This document shows positions 6,642 through 13,600 of a stretch of 13,600 bases of DNA, piece after piece. The stretch covers positions 1 to 13,600 of the forward strand of contig CAZHSC010000093.1 in NCBI GenBank assembly GCA_964534995.1, written 5' to 3'. A model generated the notes under the pieces. The model was not told where the DNA came from. It made no database searches and was given only the letters and a program-made list of their open reading frames with translations. The first letter of the stretch is position 1. Every line of letters begins with the position of its first letter. Made by a program: the position numbers and the translations under genes. This DNA comes from JAJTFW01 sp964534995 (GTDB lineage Bacteria > Bacteroidota > Bacteroidia > AKYH767-A > OLB10).

Positions 6642-8057
6642 CTATAACATAGTGGTTGGAGCTACATATTCACTCAATTTAAATTGAGTTGAATCCTTAA
6701 TGGCTTTAAATCCACCCAACACATTGACGAGTTTATCATAACCGCGTGCTTTCAAAATAGATATAAAAATAACGCTCCGGTACCCGCCTGCACAATGTAC
6801 ATAGGTTGTTTTGTTTTTATCGATCTTAGTCATACTGTCGTTTACAAAATCAAGCGGTGCATTTACTGCCTGAATCATATGCTCAGCATCATATTCACTT
6901 TTCTTTCGCACATCCAGCACCGGCAATGCAGGATCATTTTTAAACAGGGAATATAATTCATCAACATTTACTGATGTTATGGAGTCCGTTTCATTTCCAC
7001 TTTTCTTCCATGCTTCAAACCCTCCCGCCAGGTAGCCGATCGTATAATCATATCCTACCCGTGATAATCTGGTAATCACCTCTTCTTCATGCCCGGGCTC
7101 ACAAACAATCAGAATTTCCTGCTTAAGGTCAGGAATCAATGCACCCGCCCATGGGGCGAAATTTCCATCAAGACCAATATTAACCGAGTTCGGAATAAAA
7201 CCTTTTACAAATTCATCCGGTTTGCGTGTATCCAGGATCAGGGCGTCAGTTTCACCGGCTACCATTTTAAACGTTTCCGGATCCATGGGCCTGGCACCAC
7301 GCTTCATTACTTCAGTAAAACTCTCATAACCCATTTTGTTCAATGCGGCATTCTTTGGGAAGTAGGCAGGAGGGGGCATCAAACCTGTGATTACTTCCTT
7401 CACAAATTCTTCTTTGGTCATGTTTGCACGAAGGGCGTAGTTGGTTTTTTTCTGATGGCCCAGTGTATCGGTCGTTTCATTCGACATATTTTTACCACAA
7501 GCCGAACCTGCTCCATGACCCGGAAAAACGATAACATCATCAGAAAGTGTCATTACTTTATTACGCAAAGATTCAAAAAGATATCCTGCAAGCACTTCCT
7601 GGGTAATGGCGCCTTTCTGCGCAAGATCAGGCCGGCCTACATCTCCGATAAAGAGCGTATCACCTGTGAAAACCGAATGCTCCTTTCCATTTTCATCGAT
7701 AACCAGAAAACAACTTGATTCCATGGTATGACCAGGCGTATGAAGAACCTTGATTTTTATTTTACCAAGGTTTAATATCTCACCATCTGTGGCTACATGC
7801 GCCTTAAAATTTGGTTGCGCCGTTGGCCCATACACAATTTCAGCTCCCGAAGCTTTGGCGAGATCCAAGTGACCCGAAACGAAGTCTGCATGAAAATGCG
7901 TTTCAAGTACATACTTTATTTTTGCATGGTCTTTTGCTGCACGCTCCATATAAGGTGCAAATTCACGAAGAGGATCCACAATGGCCGCTTCGCCATTGGA
8001 TTCGATGTAATAGGCACCATGTGCCAGACAACCTGTGTAAATTTGTTCGATTTTCAT
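6642..8057 (-). CDS. CstB-like persulfide dioxygenase-rhodanese fusion, copy 2
   Basis: The 471-residue protein has three domains. Residues 1 to about 230 form an ETHE1-type metallo-beta-lactamase fold with THFHAD (H54, H56, D58), TPGHT (H110), TGDTLF (D133) and PGHGAG (H181); H54, H110 and D133 would hold the iron. About 262-350 is a first rhodanese-like domain with C319 in the IVCEPGHEE loop. About 360-460 is a second rhodanese with the full catalytic loop HCAGGYRS (C422). This order matches S. aureus CstB, which oxidises persulfide and makes thiosulfate. C10 and C187 also sit where CstB has conserved cysteines, as far as I recall. It heads the second transcription unit, preceded by its own promoter and operator-like palindrome, and is a paralogue of the gene upstream. 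Confidence 0.9.
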   Translation of the reverse strand: MKIEQIYTGCLAHGAYYIESNGEAAIVDPLREFAPYMERAAKDHAKIKYVLETHFHADFVSGHLDLAKASGAEIVYGPTAQPNFKAHVATDGEILNLGKIKIKVLHTPGHTMESSCFLVIDENGKEHSVFTGDTLFIGDVGRPDLAQKGAITQEVLAGYLFESLRNKVMTLSDDVIVFPGHGAGSACGKNMSNETTDTLGHQKKTNYALRANMTKEEFVKEVITGLMPPPAYFPKNAALNKMGYESFTEVMKRGARPMDPETFKMVAGETDALILDTRKPDEFVKGFIPNSVNIGLDGNFAPWAGALIPDLKQEILIVCEPGHEEEVITRLSRVGYDYTIGYLAGGFEAWKKSGNETDSITSVNVDELYSLFKNDPALPVLDVRKKSEYDAEHMIQAVNAPLDFVNDSMTKIDKNKTTYVHCAGGYRSVIFISILKARGYDKLVNVLGGFKAIKDSTQFKLSEYVAPTTML

Positions 8058-8096
8058 GACAATTCAGTATTTGATTTTTATAATAAACATTCTTTA

Positions 8097-8108
8097 ACTA
8101 TGGAACAA
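8097..8108 (-). promoter_or_regulatory. Shared ACYATGGAACAA motif, site 2
   Basis: ACTATGGAACAA on the + strand matches 6223-6234 at 11 of 12 positions. It overlaps the downstream edge of the proposed -7 element of the second CstB-like gene, so it would lie around the transcription start. The TTAACTATG part recurs at 11451-11459, upstream of the regulator gene. Confidence 0.25.
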
Positions 8109-8113
8109 AATTA
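8106..8113 (-). promoter_or_regulatory. Putative -7 element for cstB2-like unit
   Basis: Read on the minus strand, TAATTTTG fits TAnnTTTG exactly. It predicts a start near 8099-8101 and a leader of about 42 bases before the ATG at 8057. No clear -33 TTTG box is visible, as expected for a promoter that depends on an activator. Confidence 0.5.
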
Positions 8114-8135
8114 GTAGCGAATGACGGTTCCACAG

Positions 8136-8149
8136 GTTACATATGTTAC
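8136..8149. promoter_or_regulatory. Crp/Fnr-type operator candidate, cstB2 promoter
   Basis: GTTAC-ATAT-GTTAC (+ strand) matches an inverted repeat GTAAC-N4-GTTAC at 9 of 10 half-site positions. Its centre is 36.5 bp upstream of the last base of the -7 element, about 42 bp from the expected start, the class II position for Crp-type activators. The same motif at the same distance occurs upstream of tauE (10682-10695). Confidence 0.55.
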
Positions 8150-8305
8150 ATGAAAGACCTGATATAAATCATTGTTAATTTGACGCAGAAACGGATGAAA
8201 ACTTATTTGAAAGCGGAAAAAAGCAAAAGGTGAATTCAACCAGTGTCATTCCCATTGCTGCTTAATATATGCGCTCTGAGAAGGGATTCATCCGGTGTTT
8301 ACCTG

Positions 8306-8352
8306 AAAAAGAATCACCCCATACCGCCAGAAATACCGGCTGTATGGGGTGA
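8306..8352 (-). terminator. Intrinsic terminator after cstB1-like gene
   Basis: TCACCCCATAC (8314-8324) pairs perfectly over 11 bp with GTATGGGGTGA (8342-8352). On the minus strand the stem is followed by TTCTTTTT (down to 8306). It sits 19 bp after the stop of the first CstB-like gene and splits the locus into two units. The rest of the 314 bp gap down to 8058 holds the operator and promoter of the next unit. Confidence 0.88.
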
Positions 8353-8371
8353 AGTATAATGGATAGATTGA

Positions 8372-9787
8372 CTAAAGTAGTGTGCTTGGACAAACGTAAT
8401 CCGTCAGATCAAACTTGCCCGTTTCCTTGATGGCTTTAAACCCGCCTTTTACATCCACCAATTTATCAAAACCTCTTGCCTTAAGAATAGAAGCGAAGAT
8501 CATAGAACGATATCCACCCGCACAATGAACATACAGTGTTTCATCCTTATTCAACTGAGTCATGGCATCATTCACTGAATCCAGAGGAGAACTGATGGCA
8601 TCTTTAATATGTTCTGAAGTGTACTCGCTGGCCTTTCTCACATCTACAATTTTAGCTGTTTTGCCTTTTTCACGGATATCAGCCAATTCAGCGGCAGAGA
8701 TGGACGTAATAGTATCAATGTCTTTCCCCGCATTTTTCCATGCATCAAATCCACCGTTTAGATATCCAAGAGTAAAATCATAGCCTACCCGGGCAAGTCT
8801 GGTTACCACTTCTTCTTCCCTTCCGGGATCAGTAATAATCAACAATTCCTGCTTCACGTCAGGTATCAATGCGCCCACCCAGGGCGCAAAACTTCCATCA
8901 ATACCAATGTTGATGGAGTTTGGAACAAAGCCTCTGGCAAATGTTTGCGCATCACGGGTATCGAGCATTAGCGCTCCGGTTTCATTTGCAGCCACTTCAA
9001 AAGCTTCGGGCGAGAGCGCCTTTGTACCCCGTTGAAGTACGTTTGTGATACTGTCATATCCTTGCTTATTGAGCATTACATTTTGTGGGAAATATGCAGG
9101 GGGGGGCATCAATCCGCTTGTCACCTCCTTTATAAACTCCTGTTTTGTCATATTGGCCCGCAGGGCGTAATTGGTTTCCTTCTGATGCCCGAGTGTGTCG
9201 CTGGTTTCCTTACTCATATTTTTTCCACAGGCCGAGCCGGCGCCATGAGCGGGATATACAACAACATCATCCGGTAATGTCATCACCTTGGTACGAAGGG
9301 AATCATAAAGAAAACCCGCAAGGTCATCCTGGGTGACGTTGCCTTTCTGCGCAAGATCAGGCCGTCCCACATCTCCAATAAACAAGGTATCACCCGTGAA
9401 AAGTGCAGAATTCTTACCATTTTCATCTAGAAGGAGGTAGCAGGCCGATTCCATGGTATGTCCTGGAGTGTGAAGTACCCTGAAGGTAACTTTTCCCACT
9501 TTAAACTCTTCACCGTCCCTGGCGCTATACGACTTAAAACCCGTTTGCGCATTAGGCCCATATACTATGGTAGCGCCGGTAGCATTGGCAAGGTCGACGT
9601 GACCTGAAACGAAATCGGCATGAAAGTGTGTTTCAAACACGTATTTTATTTTAACACCGTCTTTAGCGGCTCTGTCAATGTAGGGTTGAACTTCCCGAAG
9701 GGGATCAATCACCACAGCTTCATTTTCAGAAACAATGTAATAGGCACCCTGAGCAAGGCAGCCGGTATAAATTTGTTCTATTTTCAT
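8372..9787 (-). CDS. CstB-like persulfide dioxygenase-rhodanese fusion, copy 1
   Basis: The protein is 471 residues, the same length as the copy downstream, with 46 of the first 60 residues identical. The dioxygenase domain keeps H54, H56, D58, H110, D133 and H181. The last rhodanese has HCAGGYRS with C422. The middle rhodanese-like domain (about 262-350) has IITDPGREEE in the active-site loop: T319 stands where the other copy has C319, so this domain cannot carry a persulfide there. That resembles the pseudo-rhodanese domain of S. aureus CstB. The protein should oxidise persulfides from SQR to sulfite and, through the last domain, make thiosulfate. It starts 41 bp after tauE with no visible promoter of its own and ends at a clear terminator. 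Confidence 0.9.
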   Translation of the reverse strand: MKIEQIYTGCLAQGAYYIVSENEAVVIDPLREVQPYIDRAAKDGVKIKYVFETHFHADFVSGHVDLANATGATIVYGPNAQTGFKSYSARDGEEFKVGKVTFRVLHTPGHTMESACYLLLDENGKNSALFTGDTLFIGDVGRPDLAQKGNVTQDDLAGFLYDSLRTKVMTLPDDVVVYPAHGAGSACGKNMSKETSDTLGHQKETNYALRANMTKQEFIKEVTSGLMPPPAYFPQNVMLNKQGYDSITNVLQRGTKALSPEAFEVAANETGALMLDTRDAQTFARGFVPNSINIGIDGSFAPWVGALIPDVKQELLIITDPGREEEVVTRLARVGYDFTLGYLNGGFDAWKNAGKDIDTITSISAAELADIREKGKTAKIVDVRKASEYTSEHIKDAISSPLDSVNDAMTQLNKDETLYVHCAGGYRSMIFASILKARGFDKLVDVKGGFKAIKETGKFDLTDYVCPSTLL

Positions 9788-9828
9788 ATTTTAATTTATT
9801 TAATTTGTTAAACGATTATACTGTAATT

Positions 9829-10632
9829 TTATTTAAACCATAATTCCTTAACGATAATATAGATTCCGGTTGCAAGGACAAACCAACCGAAGCCTTTTTT
9901 AAGTTTTTCACCATCTACTTTTTTAGTAAGCATGTTACCTATAAAGATACCAACTACAGCTATAGTGGTAACCGACAACAACAGTTTCCAGTTTAGATCA
10001 TAGTGCCCGAGATCGCCAACAAATCCAAAAAGGGATTTCACGGCAATGATGAGTAAAGAAGTTCCAACTGCTTCTTTCATTGGCAGGCCGCTTAATAAAA
10101 CAAGGGCAGGAATAATCAGGAAGCCCCCTCCTGCTCCAACCAGACCTGTTAAGGTTCCCACCACAACACCTTCCAGTAAAATAACCGGGTAATTATAAAC
10201 CCTCTGTGTTCGCTCAACAGCAACTTTAGCAACTCCATTTTTACGGATCATGGAATAGGCGGCTGCAACCATTAAGACAGCAAAGAGTAACAATAAAAAC
10301 AAAGACTTGGTAATTTCCAAATTACCCACTTCAAATACCTTGTCCGGAATTGCGGGAACAAGTAAAAGACGCGTCAGGTATACGGCAACTATGGAAGGAA
10401 TTCCAAAAACAACAGCCGTTCTGAGATCAATAAGTCCTTGCTTAAACTTCGGCAGTGCACCAACCAGGCTGGTAGTCCCTACAATAAACAGAGAATAAGA
10501 TGTAGCCAGTACTGCATCTGCTCCAAACAAATAGACCAGCACAGGAACCGTTAAAATGCTACCACCGCCTCCAATTAAACCCAGCGAAATTCCAATTAAC
10601 GCTGAAGCTAAATATCCTATTATTTCCGACAT
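9829..10632 (-). CDS. TauE/SafE (TSUP) family sulfur-anion exporter
   Basis: The 267-residue membrane protein is made almost entirely of hydrophobic helices, about eight, in two related halves. Each half has the TSUP signature: GLIGGGGSILTVPVLVYLFG (18-37) and GLVGAGGGFLIIPALVLLSG (163-182). These occupy the membrane re-entrant positions of the family, which moves sulfite, sulfoacetate, thiosulfate or related anions. The start at 10632 (MSEIIGYL) is chosen over an ATG at 10653 because the latter lies inside the proposed -7 element and family members begin with this phrase. With persulfide dioxygenase genes downstream, export of sulfite or thiosulfate is the likely job; import cannot be excluded. 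It heads the first transcription unit. Confidence 0.88.
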   Translation of the reverse strand: MSEIIGYLASALIGISLGLIGGGGSILTVPVLVYLFGADAVLATSYSLFIVGTTSLVGALPKFKQGLIDLRTAVVFGIPSIVAVYLTRLLLVPAIPDKVFEVGNLEITKSLFLLLLFAVLMVAAAYSMIRKNGVAKVAVERTQRVYNYPVILLEGVVVGTLTGLVGAGGGFLIIPALVLLSGLPMKEAVGTSLLIIAVKSLFGFVGDLGHYDLNWKLLLSVTTIAVVGIFIGNMLTKKVDGEKLKKGFGWFVLATGIYIIVKELWFK

Positions 10633-10650
10633 ATCCTTTTTATGAGGATG

Positions 10651-10658
10651 CAAAGATG
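10651..10658 (-). promoter_or_regulatory. Putative -7 element for tauE-cstB1 unit
   Basis: Read on the minus strand, CATCTTTG matches TAnnTTTG at all but the first base and is followed by CATCC. The start would be near 10645, leaving a leader of only about 12 bases before the ATG at 10632. The upstream ATG at 10653 falls inside it. Confidence 0.45.
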
Positions 10659-10681
10659 CACATCCGGATTACCTGGAAACG

Positions 10682-10695
10682 GTAACTTTCATTAC
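10682..10695. promoter_or_regulatory. Crp/Fnr-type operator candidate, tauE promoter
   Basis: GTAAC-TTTC-ATTAC matches the inverted repeat GTAAC-N4-GTTAC at 9 of 10 positions. It overlaps the stop codon of the regulator gene. Its centre is 37.5 bp from the end of the proposed -7 element, almost the same geometry as the site at 8136-8149. Confidence 0.5.
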
Positions 10696-11360
10696 AAAGA
10701 GAGATTTTTCAGCGCAATGGTATTTCGAAGTAATTTAACTTTTCCGTTTTGCTCCATCGATTTCAGAAGCCTGGAGATGACCACACGGGAAGTACCCAAA
10801 TCATTGGCAATTTCCTCATGTGTAATCTTTAAATCATCGGTTTTAAGCACCTCCCTTTGCTTTTTCAAGTAAAACTCAAGTCTTTGGTCGAGGCTTCTAA
10901 AAACAGTATGGTCAATCAGGGTTAACAATTCTTCAAAGCGGTTTCTGTACGTTGCAAGGACAAAATAATACCAGGTTTTATATTGTGTCATGAGATTATC
11001 CATCAGAGAAATGGGAATAAGTATTACCTCCGTATCCTCCGATGTTTTGGCAAGTAATTCGCTTTGTTCCTGCCGGGCGGCACAAATCATGGAAAGGGCG
11101 CATGCATTGCCTGGTTCCAGGTAATACATGAAAAATTCGCCTCCGTCACCACTTTCTTTATATACTTTAACCCGTCCTTTGGTAATCAGCATGGTAGATT
11201 TAAAAAACTGCCCGGGCCTCATCAATACCTCACCGGCTTTGAACTCCCTCAGGATGGCATGGGCAGCTATTTCCTGGCGCAAAGTAGGCTCAAGCTCCTT
11301 ATAGTGTACCTGCAGTTTTTCCAGGATAATTTGCTGATCAGTGTTTATCAAATGATTCAT
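10692..11360 (-). CDS. Crp/Fnr-family transcriptional regulator
   Basis: The 222-residue protein has a cyclic-nucleotide-binding-type beta-roll (about 25-125, with FKAGEVLMRPGQFFKSTMLI near 40-59) and a C-terminal winged helix-turn-helix. The recognition region is ITHEEIANDLGTSRVVISRLLKSM (179-202). The phosphate-binding RxS/T signature of cAMP-binding Crp is not evident, so cAMP is unlikely to be the ligand. There is no N-terminal FNR-type cysteine cluster. The only cysteines are C87 and C93 in NACALSMICAA. The ATG at 11360 is preferred to one at 11408, which lies inside a TATATTTG element. The gene directly precedes tauE on the same strand, so it likely controls the sulfide genes. Confidence 0.88.
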   Translation of the reverse strand: MNHLINTDQQIILEKLQVHYKELEPTLRQEIAAHAILREFKAGEVLMRPGQFFKSTMLITKGRVKVYKESGDGGEFFMYYLEPGNACALSMICAARQEQSELLAKTSEDTEVILIPISLMDNLMTQYKTWYYFVLATYRNRFEELLTLIDHTVFRSLDQRLEFYLKKQREVLKTDDLKITHEEIANDLGTSRVVISRLLKSMEQNGKVKLLRNTIALKNLSL

Positions 11361-11405
11361 TGTCCTAAAATACGTGCTTTTTAAATACAATTTCAAGTAA
11401 ACTAT

Positions 11406-11413
11406 CAAATATA
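11406..11413 (-). promoter_or_regulatory. Putative -7 element for the crp-like gene
   Basis: Read on the minus strand, TATATTTG fits TAnnTTTG exactly. It gives a leader of about 40 bases before the ATG at 11360. About 40 bp upstream is an imperfect ACAT-N4-ATGT repeat (11440-11451), but no good GTAAC-N4-GTTAC site. The divergent gap to ftsK also holds a TTTTGC direct repeat (11422-11439). Confidence 0.45.
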
Positions 11414-11529
11414 CGCCTATGTTTTGCGTTCAGTTTTGCACATAAAGATGTTAACTATGCGTCCCGAACACCTGTCAATTGCTGAAGCAAAGCTTGTTAT
11501 TTTTAACCTCTAAAACCTTATTTATTGTC

Positions 11530-13600
11530 ATGGCCGGAAAAGGAAACAGAATCAAAGAACCGCTGGTAGAACAGGAAATTGAAGAACAGGAGAAAAGCAC
11601 GGCTCCCAAACCGGTAAAGAAGATCAGGCAGCGCAAAGAGAAAAGTGCGGTAAGGGAGGAGCGTGGCTTTATCCAGCTTTTGAAAAGTGACAAAACCAAA
11701 CGGATAACCGGGCTGTTTCTTCTGCTGATTTCTGTATATCTCCTTATTGGCTTCACCTCCTATTTTTTCACCTGGAAAAGTGACCAAAGCCTGGTTACAG
11801 GATCCTGGTTTGACCTCTACCGCTTCTCCGATAAAAAAGTGGAAAACTGGCTGGGTAAGACAGGTGCTATCACTTCACATCTGTTCATCTACAAATGGTT
11901 TGGAATATCTTCCTATGCCTTTGTTTTACTTGCTTTCCTTGGAGGTTTTAAGATATTGTTTCAAGCTGCATTGCTGCCACTTGTGAAAACATTCAGATAC
12001 AGCATGTTTTGCCTTTTATTTTCCCCTCCGTTGCTTTCTTTTCTTTTCAGCAGGCATCCTGATCTGATGTTTTTGGGAGGTGGTATCGGGTATCAGGTCA
12101 CTTTGTGGCTCAATCTGTCCATTGGCAAAGCAGGTACCGGCTTCCTGTTGGCTTTTACAGGACTTTCGTTTATGGTAGCCGCCTTCAATTTGAAATTTAA
12201 ACTTCCGTCCTCTTCCGCCAATGATTCTTCTGAAGAATTGACGGACACATCAGAGGGTGCCAGAGATGAAGACCTGGTAACAGGAAATAAATTGAAAGAA
12301 GACCGCGGTCCATCCCCCGAAATTGAATTGCCCCTTGAAATACCTGATGAATACGCGCATCGCGACGAAATTGAAAATCTGATCCCCGAAACCAGGGACC
12401 ATGAATTATCAGCTCCATCCCCCGAATTGCATTTGTTACATCCTGAAATTCCTGCCGAAGCAATGGAACTGGTGATGGATACTCCAGCGCAAGGTCCTAC
12501 GTTGGAAGTAGAAGAAATAGTGGCTTCCGGAGCAGAAGAAGAAGGTGAAATCCAGCTTACCAATCCCGAAGAAAGCAGTCTGCTGGAACAACTCGGGGAA
12601 TATGATCCTAAACTCGACCTCAGTCATTACCAGCATCCGACATTGGACTTGCTGGAGAATTACCAGAGTACCCGTTCACAAATGAGCCGGGATGAAATCA
12701 TGGCTGAACTGGAAGCAAACAAAAAAAGAATCATTGAAACCCTGGGCCATTACGACATTGAAATTGATAAAATCAAAGCGACAGTCGGACCCACGGTTAC
12801 CTTGTTTGAAATTGTTCCCAAAGCAGGCATACGCATTTCAAAAATCAAGAACCTGGAAGATGATATTGCCCTGAGTCTGGCCGCTCTTGGCATACGTATT
12901 ATTGCACCTATCCCCGGCAAGGGTACTATCGGTATTGAAGTACCGAATCAACACCCGGATATTGTAAGCATGCGTAGTGTAATTGGATCTGAAAAATTCC
13001 AGAATTCTGAATTTGATTTACCCATAGGTCTGGGAAAGACGATTTCCAATGAAATATTTGTGACCGATCTGGCTAAAATGCCTCACCTCCTTATGGCAGG
13101 TGCCACCGGACAGGGAAAATCGGTGGGATTAAATGCCATCCTGGTTTCACTGCTTTATAAAAAGCATCCGGCACAGGTTAAATTCGTACTGGTTGATCCT
13201 AAAAAAGTGGAATTAACCCTTTTTAAAACCATTGAAAGACATTTCCTCGCTAAACTGCCAGGCGACGAGGACGCGATTATTACCGACACTAAAAAAGTAG
13301 TGGCTACCCTCAATTCTTTATGTATTGAAATGGACAACCGCTATGAATTATTAAAAGATGCGCAGGTAAGAAATATCCGTGAATACAATGCAAAATTTGT
13401 CGCCAGGAAATTGAATCCCAACAATGGGCATCATTTTCTACCCTATATTGTTTTGGTTGTGGATGAATTCGCCGACCTTATTATGACCGCCGGAAAAGAG
13501 GTGGAAACACCCATTGCCCGCCTGGCTCAACTGGCACGTGCTATCGGGATACATCTGATCATTGCCACCCAAAGACCTTCTGTAAATATTATTACAGGTA
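11530..13600 (+). CDS. ftsK: DNA translocase FtsK (3' end outside window)
   Basis: The frame runs uninterrupted from ATG 11530 to the window end, about 690 residues, so only the C-terminal end is missing. A basic N-terminus is followed by about four membrane helices (roughly 58-80, 126-143, 159-174, 202-219). A long acidic, proline-rich linker (about 220-380) precedes the motor. The ATPase has GATGQGKSVG (Walker A, 524-533), LVDPKKVEL, and IVLVVDEFADL (Walker B, around D645) with IATQRPSVNIITG at the edge. FtsK is a septum-anchored hexameric motor that pumps chromosome ends during division and activates XerCD at dif. The DNA-reading gamma domain would lie beyond the window. It is transcribed away from the regulator gene and is probably unrelated to the sulfur locus. 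Confidence 0.93.
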   Translation, partial: MAGKGNRIKEPLVEQEIEEQEKSTAPKPVKKIRQRKEKSAVREERGFIQLLKSDKTKRITGLFLLLISVYLLIGFTSYFFTWKSDQSLVTGSWFDLYRFSDKKVENWLGKTGAITSHLFIYKWFGISSYAFVLLAFLGGFKILFQAALLPLVKTFRYSMFCLLFSPPLLSFLFSRHPDLMFLGGGIGYQVTLWLNLSIGKAGTGFLLAFTGLSFMVAAFNLKFKLPSSSANDSSEELTDTSEGARDEDLVTGNKLKEDRGPSPEIELPLEIPDEYAHRDEIENLIPETRDHELSAPSPELHLLHPEIPAEAMELVMDTPAQGPTLEVEEIVASGAEEEGEIQLTNPEESSLLEQLGEYDPKLDLSHYQHPTLDLLENYQSTRSQMSRDEIMAELEANKKRIIETLGHYDIEIDKIKATVGPTVTLFEIVPKAGIRISKIKNLEDDIALSLAALGIRIIAPIPGKGTIGIEVPNQHPDIVSMRSVIGSEKFQNSEFDLPIGLGKTISNEIFVTDLAKMPHLLMAGATGQGKSVGLNAILVSLLYKKHPAQVKFVLVDPKKVELTLFKTIERHFLAKLPGDEDAIITDTKKVVATLNSLCIEMDNRYELLKDAQVRNIREYNAKFVARKLNPNNGHHFLPYIVLVVDEFADLIMTAGKEVETPIARLAQLARAIGIHLIIATQRPSVNIITG

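Noticed and set aside
7089..7718. 209-codon plus-strand open frame
   Set aside because: It lies opposite the second CstB-like gene, whose domains and active-site motifs are unambiguous; the frame is a shadow.
9788..9828. Separate promoter for cstB1 in the 41 bp gap after tauE
   Set aside because: No TAnnTTTG element and no operator-like repeat are present; cotranscription with tauE is simpler.
10633..10649. Hairpin ATCCT/AGGAT masking a ribosome site before tauE
   Set aside because: The proposed transcription start is near 10645, so the 5' arm would barely be in the mRNA. The stem is only 5 bp and the AGGA is too near the ATG to be a normal Shine-Dalgarno.
11440..11451. Third regulator site upstream of the crp-like gene (ACAT-N4-ATGT)
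   Set aside because: It does not match GTAAC-N4-GTTAC and its distance to the -7 element is about 3 bp longer, so autoregulation is not supported by sequence.
12093..12563. 156-codon minus-strand open frame rich in serine
   Set aside because: It is the reverse complement of the acidic, proline-rich FtsK linker; the serine bias comes from GAA/GAT-rich codons read backwards.

Overview
The window looks like a chromosomal segment from a Bacteroidota bacterium, probably near the Chitinophagales, Sphingobacteriales or Cytophagales. The evidence is moderately AT-rich DNA, almost no Shine-Dalgarno sequences, TAnnTTTG-type -7 promoter elements, and characteristic Bacteroidota versions of FtsK, TauE/SafE, Crp and FKBP proteins. 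The genus cannot be named from the sequence alone.

Layout. Positions 1-2997 (+ strand) hold the end of an MFS transporter, a CxxCxxCC (YkgJ-type) protein, an RsmF-like rRNA m5C methyltransferase and a small AlkA-like DNA glycosylase. Positions 2998-4303 are a 1.3 kb gene-free stretch containing a degenerate tandem array (three copies plus a remnant, about 137 bp period) whose units start with a GC-rich hairpin, and a short 16 bp tandem repeat. An FKBP/SlyD-type prolyl isomerase follows (4304-4816, +). It is separated by a strong two-way terminator from a long minus-strand locus (11360 down to 4891). The divergent ftsK gene starts at 11530 (+) and runs off the end of the window.

The minus-strand locus is the main interest. 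In transcription order it encodes a Crp/Fnr-family regulator, a TauE/SafE sulfur-anion exporter, a CstB-like persulfide dioxygenase-rhodanese fusion, a second CstB-like paralogue, a single-domain rhodanese, and a type II sulfide:quinone oxidoreductase (SQR). Together they would oxidise sulfide to persulfide at the quinone pool (SQR), oxidise or transfer the persulfide sulfur (CstB pair, rhodanese) to give sulfite or thiosulfate, and export the product (TauE). The gene set parallels the staphylococcal cst operon, but a Crp-type regulator takes the place of CstR.

The cis-elements fit this model. A terminator after the first CstB gene splits the locus into two units: tauE-cstB1, and cstB2-rhodanese-sqr. 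Upstream of each unit lies a 5-4-5 inverted repeat resembling GTAAC-N4-GTTAC (9 of 10 positions in each), with its centre 36.5-37.5 bp from the end of a TAnnTTTG-like element. This is the class II activator position for a Crp-type protein. I infer that the linked regulator, which has only two cysteines (C87 and C93), activates both units. This regulon model is the most novel testable proposal in the window.
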